Assembly (NCBI RefSeq): GCF_001573155.1
Contig: NZ_JRWG01000001.1
Coordinates: 186,001 to 250,000 of the forward strand
DNA length: 64,000 bases
Reading direction: 5' to 3'
From: Aequorivita aquimaris
GTDB taxonomy: Bacteria; Bacteroidota; Bacteroidia; Flavobacteriales; Flavobacteriaceae
Below the pieces are notes generated by a model. The model did not search any database. It had not been told where the DNA came from and saw only the letters and a list, made by a program, of their open reading frames with translations. Shown piece by piece: positions 8,063 to 17,198 of the stretch; positions within the stretch are counted from its first letter, which is position 1, and the number at the start of each line of letters is the position of its first letter. The position numbers and the translations under genes are program-made.

Positions 8063-9352
8063 ATTCAAAACTTCACGCATAGCCTTTGCTTTCAACAAAC
8101 ATTCTTCGTATTCCCTCTCGGGGACGGAATTTATAGTAATGGCACCACCAACGGAAAAACTTACATATTTAGTAGAAGAATTATAGAGAATACTTCTGAT
8201 AACAACATTAAAATCAAAATCTCCCGAAGGAGAAAAATAGCCGATAGCGCCGCTGTATAAGCCACGTTTGGCATCTTCTGTTTCTTCAATAATTTGCATT
8301 GCAGAAATTTTTGGCGCACCCGTCATGCTGCCCATTGGAAAGGTATTTCTTAAAATCTCAACGCTAGAAGTATTTTGGGCCACGCTACAAGTGACCGTGG
8401 AAATCATCTGATGCACTTGTTCAAAAGTATAAATGGTGCAAAGTTCCTCAACGGTAACACTCCCTTTTTCAGCAATGCGGGAAAGGTCGTTGCGAACCAA
8501 ATCTGTAATCATAATATTTTCACTGCGTTCTTTGGGGTCTTTGGCCAATTGTTGCGCCATTTTTAAATCGTCCTTTTTATTTTTTAAACGCTTTGCAGTT
8601 CCTTTTATAGGCTGGGAAACAACAGTGGTTCCCGTTCTTTTTAAATAGCGCTCGGGCGAAGCTGAAAGCGCAAAAATATCGTTCAGCTTTAAAAAAACCG
8701 AAAAGGGAGGTTTTGAAATTCTATTAAGCTGAATAAACGCTTCCAACGGATTGATTTCAGCATCTTCGGAATAAAACTCCTGGCAGATGTTCACTTCATA
8801 TATATCTCCCCGTTTAATGTGCTCAAGCACCTCTTCCACTTTTTGAAGATAATTGTCCTTAGAGGTCCGGATGCTTATTTTTATATTTTTTTGGTAGGTA
8901 GATTCTTCGAGGCTCTGATTAATTTTAGAAATAGTATGGAAATCATTATCCATTTCATCGGCAACCATATTTAAATAATGTAATTCAACATTACTTTCAG
9001 AAAAAAGAAAGATTTTTTTTGGTTGAAAAAAATAAAGGTCGGGAAAACCTAAACCATCAAAATTATTGGAATTCAGCTTTTCCACATCGTTTTTAAGATC
9101 ATAAGTAAGATATCCAAAAATCCAGTCTGCCGTAGTGGTTTGGTAATCCTTTAATTTATCAAAAGCATTATAGGCATCAGTTTTTATGGAGGTAAAAGCA
9201 TCGACTGCCAGAATTGCCTGATAGGTTTGATGTTTTTGTGAATAATTGTTGCTGTCCATCCAAACAACTTCATCAAACTGTTGCGCCCATTGGAGCAGTT
9301 GAGTTTTAGAATATTCAGTTAAAGAAAAGGGATATTTCTTTACGGTGCGCAT
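8051..9352 (-). CDS. pabB: Aminodeoxychorismate synthase component I / anthranilate synthase I family
   Basis: This is a 433-residue chorismate-binding enzyme. Conserved blocks are present: SASPERYLKRTGTTV, SQPIKGTAKR, NIMITDLVRNDLSRIA and GSMTGAPKISAMQIIE. PIKGT carries the lysine typical of PabB-type enzymes, and single-gene pabB next to non-tryptophan genes argues for folate (4-amino-4-deoxychorismate) rather than anthranilate synthesis. The glutamine amidotransferase partner is not in this window. Its ATG shares bases with the TAA of the upstream FMN reductase gene (TAATG), implying coupled translation. Confidence 0.88.
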   Translation of the reverse strand: MRTVKKYPFSLTEYSKTQLLQWAQQFDEVVWMDSNNYSQKHQTYQAILAVDAFTSIKTDAYNAFDKLKDYQTTTADWIFGYLTYDLKNDVEKLNSNNFDGLGFPDLYFFQPKKIFLFSESNVELHYLNMVADEMDNDFHTISKINQSLEESTYQKNIKISIRTSKDNYLQKVEEVLEHIKRGDIYEVNICQEFYSEDAEINPLEAFIQLNRISKPPFSVFLKLNDIFALSASPERYLKRTGTTVVSQPIKGTAKRLKNKKDDLKMAQQLAKDPKERSENIMITDLVRNDLSRIAEKGSVTVEELCTIYTFEQVHQMISTVTCSVAQNTSSVEILRNTFPMGSMTGAPKISAMQIIEETEDAKRGLYSGAIGYFSPSGDFDFNVVIRSILYNSSTKYVSFSVGGAITINSVPEREYEECLLKAKAMREVLNNSL

Positions 9353-9894
9353 TATTGTTCAATTTGATGCACGAAATTTTGAAGAACATCCGTAAAACCC
9401 AGTAATAAAACTTCGTTGGAAATAGAATTGGTTTCTTCCGAAAAGTTTTCCGAATACGAAGGAAAACTAAAGCTTTCAATAATGGTTGCTCCAAATCTGG
9501 GAAGTACATTTTTTGTGTATTCCAAAGCAGAAGCAGCGCCGCGTTTTCCGTTGGAAGTACTCATCAACAAAACCTTTTTATCCTTTAGAAAATTTCGATC
9601 CAAACGTGAAAGCCAATCAATTGTATTTTTAAAATATGCCGAAACAGTACTGTTATGCTCGTTAACGGAAATAACCAGCGCATCGGCTTCTTTGATTTTA
9701 TTATACAGCATTCTTAATTCCACAGAATAGCCTTTTTCGTTCTCTAGATCCTCACCAAACATGGGGAGTTTATAATCTGTTAATGTAATTACTTCAACCT
9801 TATGTTCCGCAACTTGCGTGGCGGCAAAACTGACGAGTTTATGGTTAATGGATTTACTGCTGTTACTTCCGGCAAAGAATAAAATTTTTTTCAT
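9352..9894 (-). CDS. NADPH-dependent FMN reductase-type flavoprotein
   Basis: This is a 180-residue flavodoxin-like protein. The FMN phosphate loop is FAGSNSSKSINHKL at the N-terminus, and the mid-protein segment ISVNEHNSTVSAYFKNTIDW is the usual NAD(P)H-dependent FMN reductase motif; STSNGKRGAA forms the third flavin contact. It would reduce FMN or a small substrate such as a quinone or azo compound in the cytosol. It is the first gene of a two-gene unit with pabB (TAATG overlap). A possible -7 box, TAACTTTG (minus, 9906-9899), lies only a few bases before the ATG, so the message may be nearly leaderless. Confidence 0.88.
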   Translation of the reverse strand: MKKILFFAGSNSSKSINHKLVSFAATQVAEHKVEVITLTDYKLPMFGEDLENEKGYSVELRMLYNKIKEADALVISVNEHNSTVSAYFKNTIDWLSRLDRNFLKDKKVLLMSTSNGKRGAASALEYTKNVLPRFGATIIESFSFPSYSENFSEETNSISNEVLLLGFTDVLQNFVHQIEQ

Positions 9895-9929
9895 CTGCCA
9901 AAGTTATTGAAAAGTGGGATGTAAAAAAA

Positions 9930-9954
9930 CCCGCGTCAAACAAATTGACGCGGG
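9930..9954 (-). terminator. Intrinsic terminator of the M36 peptidase gene
   Basis: A perfect 10-bp stem, CCCGCGTCAA (9930-9939) with TTGACGCGGG (9945-9954), closes a 5-nt ACAAA loop. It is followed on the minus strand by a run of T (plus-strand A run 9923-9929). It lies just past the stop of the peptidase gene. Confidence 0.9.
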
Positions 9955-9978
9955 CTCTCAAAATTTATTAACCAGGAA

Positions 9979-12900
9979 TTATTGTTTCACAATACGCTTC
10001 ACAATGCTTGTATCTGCTGCATTTATTTTCACAAAATACATTCCTGTGGCAAGACTTTCCAAAGAGAAATTGGTTTCCATTCCTGCTTCTTTTAAGTCTA
10101 TTGTTTTAATCACTCTACCTTTTATATCTGTAATAACAGCGTTATTAAGCTGAGTAGTAGTTCTATTCAACAAGGTAAGTTCGCCTGTTGTTGGGTTTGG
10201 ATACAATAAGATATTGTTATAAAATTCATTATCTCCAAGTCCTAAAATTTCATCTACAGTAACTGTGAAAGTACAGGTGTCTTCATTACCGGCACCATCA
10301 GTTGCAGTCATAGTCATTGTTGTTACACCGGGACCTACCATTGTACCAGCTGCAGGATCTTGCGTAATTACAGGATCTGGGCAATTATCAGTTGCTGTTG
10401 CATCACCAGTATAATCTGGCAATGTAAACTGCTCTCCTTGGGTTACTTCAACAGTAACATCTGCAGGGCAAGTTATAACTGGATCTTCGGTTTCAGCTAT
10501 AACCTCTGCTATCGTACGTTCGCCAGGACATCCTGGAGTCCCTAAGTTGATATCGCTGTTTGGTGTTCCAAAATCAGCAGCTTCACAAGTTCCAGACCAA
10601 TCAGCAGCTGTGTTTAAATCGCCAACTCTTCTGAAAGATCCCGAAGAACAATCTATTGATAAATTAGCTCCTACTCCAGTCCAGTCTAAATCAGCGGCAG
10701 TAATATTGAAACCAGATATGGTTACATTGAACCCAGCAATCTCTGCAGCGCTGAAATTCCAGAAAACAGAGTCAACTACTTCTCCACTTGGATCAATTAT
10801 TAATATCCATCCTGTTCCAGAGTTATCCCAGAATAAGTTATTTCCCCAGTATCCAGAACCGCTATCGTCATTCCAATCCATAACTGAATTGGCGCCCATA
10901 CTGCTCAAGTTCTTTACAATTGTGTTTACAGCGTTAATATCTGCATAAGGAGTATCACTAACGGCAACTTTATATCCTGTATAATCTTTAGCTACACCCA
11001 CGTTTTGAATCTCAAATCTATCTGGTGTTTCTAAATTAATTTCTGAAATAACCAATTGTGATAATGGGCCTGGAGCACTTTCCTGTGCATAAACGTCTAT
11101 AGACCCAGTAGGTGTAAATGTATATGATTCACCTTCAAAAAGGAAATTTCCTCCTGTTGGGGCATCAAACCATCTAATTACGTTGCTAGGATCATTAAGA
11201 GTAGCCGTAACGGTTACCGGTTCTCCCACACAAAAGTCTGTTACGCCCGTAGTAGTCGGTCCAGCCGGAACTGCAAGTACTTCAATTGTATCAGTTGCTG
11301 AAGAAGCCACAGAGCATGGTCCAGAAGGAACATCGTAAGTTATGGTGTGTACACCTACACCAGCTACTGAAGGATCAAATGTAAAGGTAGAACCATTTCC
11401 ATCATCAGTTACTCCTGGGCCACTGTAAGTACCACCGCTTGGGCTACCGCCACCTAAATCAGTAAGAACGTCAGAAGATGCACAAACTTCTTCAAGAACT
11501 GACAATGTAGCCGTTTGTGAAGGAGTGTCAAAAGCTTGTGTTCCATCACTTCTGCTACTAGAAGAACCTTGACTAGCACTGTAGCCTAAACCTCTCTTTG
11601 CAAATGCGTCCCAAAGAAGGCACTCATTCGCTCCACCATAGATTGCTTGGTCTGCGGCAAAAATTGCATCCCGACCGTCCACAAAACCTGGACTACAAGG
11701 TTGTAGTTTCATACCTTCAGTAACCAAAGCCAAAGCTTGAATGTTACCAGCATCTTGGCTTACATCTCCAGTAAAATTATAAATATCTGCGTCAAAACCG
11801 TGTTCGTCTATCAATGCCCATGTTACTTCCCATAACATTTCAGCCCAAACTGAACCTACCCCGTGAGGTACGGCAGCAGTCTTTATAAAATCATACGTTT
11901 GTGGGTTCACACCCATATCAGTACTGTAAGGATAGTCACGAATACCTGCGCCTCCTTGGCCTTGGCCGAAAAGATATGTACCAACAGCTCTAGAGTCGGT
12001 TCCTGTGTCACCTGGTTCAATAGTCAATAATACACCAAAGAAATCACTCCAACCTTCTCCCATTTGTTCTGCATTTTGTAAACATCCAGAAGCTCCTGGG
12101 CCACCCGTTAAACGGTTTGAAATACCATGGCCATATTCGTGAAGAATTACCAAGTTGTCATAATCGCCATCTTTATCACCACAAATGTACATTTGCATTG
12201 TTGGGTTTGAACCGTCTGGAGGCGTACCGAAGTTTGCGTTACAAGTTCCAGAACCATCTTGGGCTTCCGCATTTACGGAGTCACTTCCAGCGCCTCCGTT
12301 TCCGTAGTTGTTTTCTTGAAAGTTACCGCTTATTTCATCAAATCCATATTGGTACATAATGTCGTGAAAAACATTATTCATATAAAAAAGGTTTGTGATT
12401 GCAGAATCCTCATATTGGTTTGCATTGGTATATGTTTGACTGAATGGATAGCCGGTAAACTCTAGATCTGCACCAGCATTTGGCTGGTATCCCGGATTGT
12501 TTCCATCTTCATATGCATTTACATTGTTTCCTCGAGTTGTGGTATATTCAGCACCAGCAACGCCGTTTGTATCATGCCATCCATATGGTGAAGCGATAGC
12601 ATTTGCAGGTTGAACTTCAATGGTGCGTGCTCCGTAATATGGGCTTTCAAGGGGCAAGGCAAATACTTCATAACATTCAGTACATGCTGCAGTATTATCT
12701 GCTACAATCTCATCGTAATTTGGAATATCATACAAGTTTGCGTTAAAATTCATTTCTTTCACATCATTGCTGTGATCGTGATGAATTGCACAACTTACCA
12801 TCCAGTTGGCTTGGTTAACTATTTCACCTGTATTGGCATCAATTCTTAAACTCCACCAGTCTTGTTGGCTTTTTTCCTGAATTGAAATATCCCAAGTTAA

Positions 12901-13425
12901 AACCAACTCATTATTGTCGTTTACAGCATACATCAGCCTTGCTGGTATGGGGCTTAAGGAGATTCCGCCGTCGCTCAATAATGTTTTTCTGTCAACTCCC
13001 TCTGCACCTTGCAATACTGAAAGAGAACCGGTAAGTGAATAATTCAAATGTCCAGCTGCTGCTTGAACAGCCTGAATAGCCGTAAGTGCAGGAGAACTTG
13101 AACCTTTTCGCTTTTGAGAAGTGTTTTTAATAAATTTACTGTCTTTTGAAATTACACGTCCATTTGACGCAAGATGGATACTAGATTCAGTACCATAAAT
13201 TTCAATTCCATTAAGTAGCTGTCTAAAGTAAACGTGCTGAATACCGCTCGTTCTACTTTGGGTTTCGCTCGTTACTTGCCACTGTGCGTCCTGTGGCAAT
13301 AAATCATTTTGCTCTACATAATGATTTAGTTGTTGGTCGATTGCTCCTGAAAAATTCTGAGCAACCATTGTGCCCGAAAAGACGAGCAAGATTGCCAGGA
13401 ATAAACTCCGGGTAACTTTTTTCAT
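9979..13425 (-). CDS. Secreted M36 (fungalysin-type) zinc metallopeptidase with T9SS sorting domain
   Basis: This is a 1148-residue exported protein. Residues 1-22 form a signal peptide (ending TMVAQ). A fungalysin propeptide (FTP/PepSY-like) region spans roughly 25-210. The M36 catalytic domain has the zinc motif HEYGH at 429-433 and the third-ligand glutamate in MGEGWSDFF (about 457). After the catalytic domain come Ig/PKD-like and lamin-tail-like segments, a HYR-type domain (CPADVTVEV..., TDNCPDPVI) and a C-terminal type IX secretion sorting domain (LYPNPTTGELTL ... GMYFVKI) that should route it across the outer membrane. It is a single gene with its own terminator. It most likely digests extracellular protein. 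Confidence 0.93.
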   Translation of the reverse strand: MKKVTRSLFLAILLVFSGTMVAQNFSGAIDQQLNHYVEQNDLLPQDAQWQVTSETQSRTSGIQHVYFRQLLNGIEIYGTESSIHLASNGRVISKDSKFIKNTSQKRKGSSSPALTAIQAVQAAAGHLNYSLTGSLSVLQGAEGVDRKTLLSDGGISLSPIPARLMYAVNDNNELVLTWDISIQEKSQQDWWSLRIDANTGEIVNQANWMVSCAIHHDHSNDVKEMNFNANLYDIPNYDEIVADNTAACTECYEVFALPLESPYYGARTIEVQPANAIASPYGWHDTNGVAGAEYTTTRGNNVNAYEDGNNPGYQPNAGADLEFTGYPFSQTYTNANQYEDSAITNLFYMNNVFHDIMYQYGFDEISGNFQENNYGNGGAGSDSVNAEAQDGSGTCNANFGTPPDGSNPTMQMYICGDKDGDYDNLVILHEYGHGISNRLTGGPGASGCLQNAEQMGEGWSDFFGVLLTIEPGDTGTDSRAVGTYLFGQGQGGAGIRDYPYSTDMGVNPQTYDFIKTAAVPHGVGSVWAEMLWEVTWALIDEHGFDADIYNFTGDVSQDAGNIQALALVTEGMKLQPCSPGFVDGRDAIFAADQAIYGGANECLLWDAFAKRGLGYSASQGSSSSRSDGTQAFDTPSQTATLSVLEEVCASSDVLTDLGGGSPSGGTYSGPGVTDDGNGSTFTFDPSVAGVGVHTITYDVPSGPCSVASSATDTIEVLAVPAGPTTTGVTDFCVGEPVTVTATLNDPSNVIRWFDAPTGGNFLFEGESYTFTPTGSIDVYAQESAPGPLSQLVISEINLETPDRFEIQNVGVAKDYTGYKVAVSDTPYADINAVNTIVKNLSSMGANSVMDWNDDSGSGYWGNNLFWDNSGTGWILIIDPSGEVVDSVFWNFSAAEIAGFNVTISGFNITAADLDWTGVGANLSIDCSSGSFRRVGDLNTAADWSGTCEAADFGTPNSDINLGTPGCPGERTIAEVIAETEDPVITCPADVTVEVTQGEQFTLPDYTGDATATDNCPDPVITQDPAAGTMVGPGVTTMTMTATDGAGNEDTCTFTVTVDEILGLGDNEFYNNILLYPNPTTGELTLLNRTTTQLNNAVITDIKGRVIKTIDLKEAGMETNFSLESLATGMYFVKINAADTSIVKRIVKQ

Positions 13426-13629
13426 TTTTTTGATTTGTTTAGATTAATATTAGACTCAAGATGGTTAAGTTCTGTAAAGCTATTAAAAATTAATTTTTTC
13501 ACAACTTTTTCTTAAAATTCCATTGAAATTTAACACAATATATCCGTCAACAATTTTATAGGTGCAGGTTTACAACAAAGGGTCTTCTCAATAATTTCAC
13601 TACATTTACTTTCAAAAAAAAAATGTGCC

Positions 13630-14163
13630 ATGGAGCAACCCAATGATCTCATTATAGAGATGCAAAACGGGAACGAGAAAGCTTTCTCCCGATTATATAC
13701 TATGTATAGCGAAGCCATTTACGGAATAATATACAGTATTGTACTAGATGAAGAAACAGCTGAAGAACTTTTGCAAGATGTCTTCATAAAAGTATGGAAC
13801 AACGCTAGTTCATATTCTGTCAATAAAGGCCGGTTTTTCACATGGCTTCTAAACATTGCACGGAACACGGCAATTGATGAAACCCGATCAAAAGCATTTA
13901 AAAACTCCCGAAAAAACCTAAGTACGACAAATTTCGTAGATATATTATCATCCTCCGATAGCTTAAATAGAAAAACAAATACAATTGGGATTAAAAAATT
14001 TGTTGACGCGCTCAAGCCTGCATGTATAAAAATAATAGACCTTTTATATTTTAAAGGATTTACACAAGCGGAAGCTTCAAAAACATTGGAAATACCATTA
14101 GGAACATTAAAAACACGAAATCGAACCTGTATCAATGAATTGCGGGTAATGGTTTTAGGATAA
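13630..14163 (+). CDS. ECF-type RNA polymerase sigma factor
   Basis: This is a 177-residue sigma-70 family member with only regions 2 and 4. Region 2 spans about 17-85 (LYTMYSEAIYGIIYS, AEELLQDVFIKVW, FFTWLLNIARNTAID). Region 4 carries the helix-turn-helix FTQAEASKTLEIPLGTLKTR. It lacks region 1.1 and region 3, as expected for an ECF sigma factor. The next gene, 6 nt downstream, encodes a membrane protein with an RskA-like anti-sigma domain, so activity is probably controlled by regulated release from the membrane. The nearby DUF4331/TPR genes are possible targets (inference). Confidence 0.92.
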   Translation: MEQPNDLIIEMQNGNEKAFSRLYTMYSEAIYGIIYSIVLDEETAEELLQDVFIKVWNNASSYSVNKGRFFTWLLNIARNTAIDETRSKAFKNSRKNLSTTNFVDILSSSDSLNRKTNTIGIKKFVDALKPACIKIIDLLYFKGFTQAEASKTLEIPLGTLKTRNRTCINELRVMVLG

Positions 14164-14169
14164 AATATT

Positions 14170-14964
14170 ATGAACCCCGAAGAATTAATAGCATCAGGAA
14201 ATTTAGAACTCTACGTCTGCGGTGCCTTACCTGAAGATGAAGTCTTGGAAGTACAAAAGGCAATTCAGGATTTTCCCGAAGTAAGACACGAAGTAGAACT
14301 TATCGAACAATCTTTATTGCATCTGGCAGAGACCGTAGCACCACCAGTTCAAGCAATGAGCTGGACCGCTATATTGAATGCTATAAGAAATGACAACAAT
14401 ACTGAAGAAAGCAAAGTAAGATCAATTAACTGGCCTGCAATAACTGGCTGGGCGGCAGCAATTCTATTTATGGGCGGAATCATGTGGATGCTGAAACAAA
14501 CCAATGATCTAAATAACTCAATTCAGGTAACAACCACAGAGAATACGGTTTTACGTGAAGAAAAATCAAAAGCTGAAAACCAATTGGCTGAAAACAATGA
14601 AGTTCTTGAAGTTTTAAGATCAAAAGATTATCAGGTTTATACACTTCCGGGCAACCAAGCAGTTGCTCCCGAAGCATTTGCAAAGGTCTATCTTAACAAA
14701 CAGGAAAACATTGCATACATAGATACCAAAGGACTCCCTACTCCGCCACGAGGTAAGGTGTATCAAGTGTGGTCACTTAAAATGGAACCGCTTACCCCCA
14801 CAAGTATGGGTTTGATCTCAACAGAAAATGAAATGGGTGAAGGCATTTTTAAGTTTGTGAATTTCCCAGATGCTGAAGCTTTTGGGATTACCCTAGAACC
14901 AGAGGGCGGAAGTGAAATGCCAACTATGTCCCAGCTTTACACCTTAGGTGTGATAACTATTTAA
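14170..14964 (+). CDS. Membrane anti-sigma factor with RskA-like C-terminal domain
   Basis: This 264-residue protein has a cytoplasmic N-terminal portion (about 1-88) able to bind the sigma factor. One transmembrane segment, WAAAILFMGGIMWML, lies near 93-107, followed by a coiled segment (about 112-150, LREEKSKAENQLAENNEV). The periplasmic RskA-type domain has the family motif PPRGKVYQVWSL near 194-205. It lacks an obvious zinc-binding HxxxCxxC. It is translated 6 nt after the sigma gene and the unit ends in a good intrinsic terminator. Confidence 0.87.
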   Translation: MNPEELIASGNLELYVCGALPEDEVLEVQKAIQDFPEVRHEVELIEQSLLHLAETVAPPVQAMSWTAILNAIRNDNNTEESKVRSINWPAITGWAAAILFMGGIMWMLKQTNDLNNSIQVTTTENTVLREEKSKAENQLAENNEVLEVLRSKDYQVYTLPGNQAVAPEAFAKVYLNKQENIAYIDTKGLPTPPRGKVYQVWSLKMEPLTPTSMGLISTENEMGEGIFKFVNFPDAEAFGITLEPEGGSEMPTMSQLYTLGVITI

Positions 14965-14980
14965 GAAAAAGATTAATCAT

Positions 14981-15005
14981 AAAATCTGGGCTACGTCCAG
15001 ATTTT
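14981..15005 (+). terminator. Terminator of the sigma/anti-sigma operon
   Basis: The stem AAAATCTGG (14981-14989) pairs with CCAGATTTT (14997-15005) and leads into a T run, directly after the anti-sigma stop codon. Confidence 0.85.
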
Positions 15006-15022
15006 TTTTGTGCATAAAATAA

Positions 15023-15114
15023 AAGCGTCCGCCAATGGCGGACGCTTCAACTAACAAAAAAACTCTGAAAACCGGATCAACCGGTTTTGTAAAATCTATC
15101 AATTTCTTGATAGA
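15023..15114 (-). terminator. Terminator plus two further hairpins downstream of the TPR lipoprotein gene
   Basis: The strongest element is AAGCGTCCGCC (15023-15033) with GGCGGACGCTT (15037-15047), followed on the minus strand by TTTTATTTTAT, so it should end the leftward TPR transcript. Between it and the gene are two more inverted repeats: AAAACCGG/CCGGTTTT (15068-15088) and TCTATCAA/TTGATAGA (15095-15114). The transcript end is thus unusually structured. Confidence 0.8.
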
Positions 15115-15167
15115 TAACCAACCTCAACCATATTTACGTAAAATGGCAGGGTATGGTTTTCAAATAA

Positions 15168-16445
15168 TTATAATTTTTCGATTTCTTTAGCTTTTACTGG
15201 GCCTAATTCATAACCCGCACCTAAAAGTTCATCTTTTAAAAAAGCAACCTTCTTATCCATGCCATTAGCCTTATAAACCAACGCCGAATGAAATAGAGCC
15301 CTAGGTTCTTCTGTTTTGCCCGCTACATATTCTTCTATTGTTTTTAAGGCAGCTTTCTTATGGCCCACTTTTAATTGCGCATACGCCAACAATTGATAGG
15401 TTTCGGGAGTAGCACGATTGTTAATTTCCATTGCAGCCAACTTCAATGCTTTTTCTGGATTGTTTTCAGCGTATAGATTAATTAAATACGTATTGTACAT
15501 TGCTCCGTAATCAGGGTGTTCTGCTTTTTTTAAAAACAACTCATATTGTATTTCTTCTTCGGTAATATTTTCATTGTAAGCTGCTATTTCAGCTTTTAAA
15601 AGATGGTAATCCGGTGCTTTATGGTTGACCATAATAGAATCTAAAATTCTATTGGCTTCTTTTGTATTTTTTTCAGCAGAATAAACCATCCAAGCTATTT
15701 GCTTTTTTACATAATGGTTGTCCGGCTCAAGTTCCAATGCTTTTAAGTAACTATTATAAGAGTCTTTAAGGCGGCCGGCGTGGCCATAAAAATCACCCAG
15801 ATTACTGTATATCCACGATTTTAAACCTGAATTGTCACGTTCTTCGGCAATTTGTTTGGCTTGTTCCAGATATTTAATCGCCGCATCGAGATTGCCATTG
15901 TGGTCGCTCCATTTTGCTAAGCGAATTAAATAATTGAAATCTTTTGGGCTTTTAATTTTTCCAAGCAGTGTATCAGCGCTTTCATAATTGCCCAATTCCA
16001 TCGCCACGTCAAAAAGCATCATTTCTGTTTCTTTTTTATTATCAGGATAGGTATATGCACTATCCAATAGTACCTGTGCTTCCTTAAAGCGATGCTGAGA
16101 TATGTAATTATGGGCAAGGCTACGCAGATAAACATCCTTGTTTCTGGCAGAAACATTATATGATTTTTTAATCAATTCTTCTGAAGTTTTCAATTCTGAA
16201 ATATTCCCCGTACTTCCAAAAAGTGCTGCGTGAATTCTAGATAATTGGCTCATTTCCATCAAGTTTGTGGAATCATTCTTGAACTTTTCCTGCCAAAATT
16301 CATAATCTTTATCTATGGCGTCTTTCGAAGGAATGTTTGAGGTAATTAAATATTTGTTGTAATCATTGCTATCGGTGATTTTTTCAGCCTTTTCCTGACA
16401 TCCGAAAAATACAGCAACAAAAACTAATGTGATGAATTTTTTCAT
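15168..16445 (-). CDS. TPR-repeat lipoprotein
   Basis: This 425-residue protein has a lipoprotein signal peptide (MKKFITLVFVAVFFGC, cleavage before Cys16). The rest is helical with recognisable tetratricopeptide units, for example LKDSYNSYLKALELEPDNHY and YLEQAKQIAEERDNSG. TPR arrays are protein-interaction scaffolds, so an envelope-anchored adaptor role is likely but the partner is unknown. It lies about 100 nt downstream of the two DUF4331 genes on the same strand and is probably co-transcribed with them. Confidence 0.82.
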   Translation of the reverse strand: MKKFITLVFVAVFFGCQEKAEKITDSNDYNKYLITSNIPSKDAIDKDYEFWQEKFKNDSTNLMEMSQLSRIHAALFGSTGNISELKTSEELIKKSYNVSARNKDVYLRSLAHNYISQHRFKEAQVLLDSAYTYPDNKKETEMMLFDVAMELGNYESADTLLGKIKSPKDFNYLIRLAKWSDHNGNLDAAIKYLEQAKQIAEERDNSGLKSWIYSNLGDFYGHAGRLKDSYNSYLKALELEPDNHYVKKQIAWMVYSAEKNTKEANRILDSIMVNHKAPDYHLLKAEIAAYNENITEEEIQYELFLKKAEHPDYGAMYNTYLINLYAENNPEKALKLAAMEINNRATPETYQLLAYAQLKVGHKKAALKTIEEYVAGKTEEPRALFHSALVYKANGMDKKVAFLKDELLGAGYELGPVKAKEIEKL

Positions 16446-16541
16446 AAGTTATTTTTTAGTTGGTTTCGCGTATTTAAAAATTTATTAAAATCAAAAAAGA
16501 GAACACAGACGGTTCTCTTTTCTGATTCTAAGTTAGGTCTA

Positions 16542-17168
16542 TTAAAATGGTCCAGCCAAATATGGGAAGCTACTTGAAAATGCAACATCATTCGTTGGCA
16601 CTCCATCGCTTGTAAGCCCTGGGTTTTCATCCCCCATTGGCCCACCAAAAATCAATAATAGTGATACATCTATAACATCATCACTCAAGGCTCTACCCGT
16701 AAGTATTTCTGTTCCGTTAAAATAGGTTGTGATTCCAGATTGCGCCAACCAAAGCACATCATTAGAGAGTACAGTTGTAAAAGTTGGTGCATCTAGACCT
16801 AAGGCATTACTAGTGTAGCCTGGATTTAAGCCCAATAACTTAGTTTCAAATTTTTCCTGAAAAGCAGCTTGCATCTGCGAAGGTACAGTTACGTTAAAAG
16901 CATCCTTAAAACCATCAGTTCCAAAAACGGTGTTTATACCGGGACGGCCCATTTGGTCTTCTTGTACATAAGTTCCGCTGAAATCAAGTACTAGTCCGCA
17001 AGGCTCACAATCGGGACCACCGCAATCTACTCCTGTTTCTTCCCCGTTCATAATTCCATCGGTACAGGTTTCCTGTATTATTACGTTATCGTCGTCATCT
17101 TTACACTGCACAAATAAAAGTGATGTTGAGATTGCAGCAAAGAGGGTTATATATTTTAATGTTTTCAT
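16542..17168 (-). CDS. Lipoprotein corresponding to the C-terminal half of DUF4331
   Basis: Starting at the ATG at 17168 gives a 208-residue product with a clean lipoprotein signal (MKTLKYITLFAAISTSLLF then VQC). A longer start at 17195 adds nine residues without helping the signal. A Cys-rich stretch (CTDGIMNGEETGVDCGGPDC) comes next. The rest matches the end of DUF4331 proteins as I know them: MGRPGINTVF, GRALSDDVIDVSL, DGVPTND and the terminal FPYLAGPF. The function of DUF4331 is unknown. It follows the N-half gene by about 30 nt. Confidence 0.75.
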   Translation of the reverse strand: MKTLKYITLFAAISTSLLFVQCKDDDDNVIIQETCTDGIMNGEETGVDCGGPDCEPCGLVLDFSGTYVQEDQMGRPGINTVFGTDGFKDAFNVTVPSQMQAAFQEKFETKLLGLNPGYTSNALGLDAPTFTTVLSNDVLWLAQSGITTYFNGTEILTGRALSDDVIDVSLLLIFGGPMGDENPGLTSDGVPTNDVAFSSSFPYLAGPF

Positions 17169-17198
17169 CTTTTTTATATTTATTAAGGTTAGCAATTT

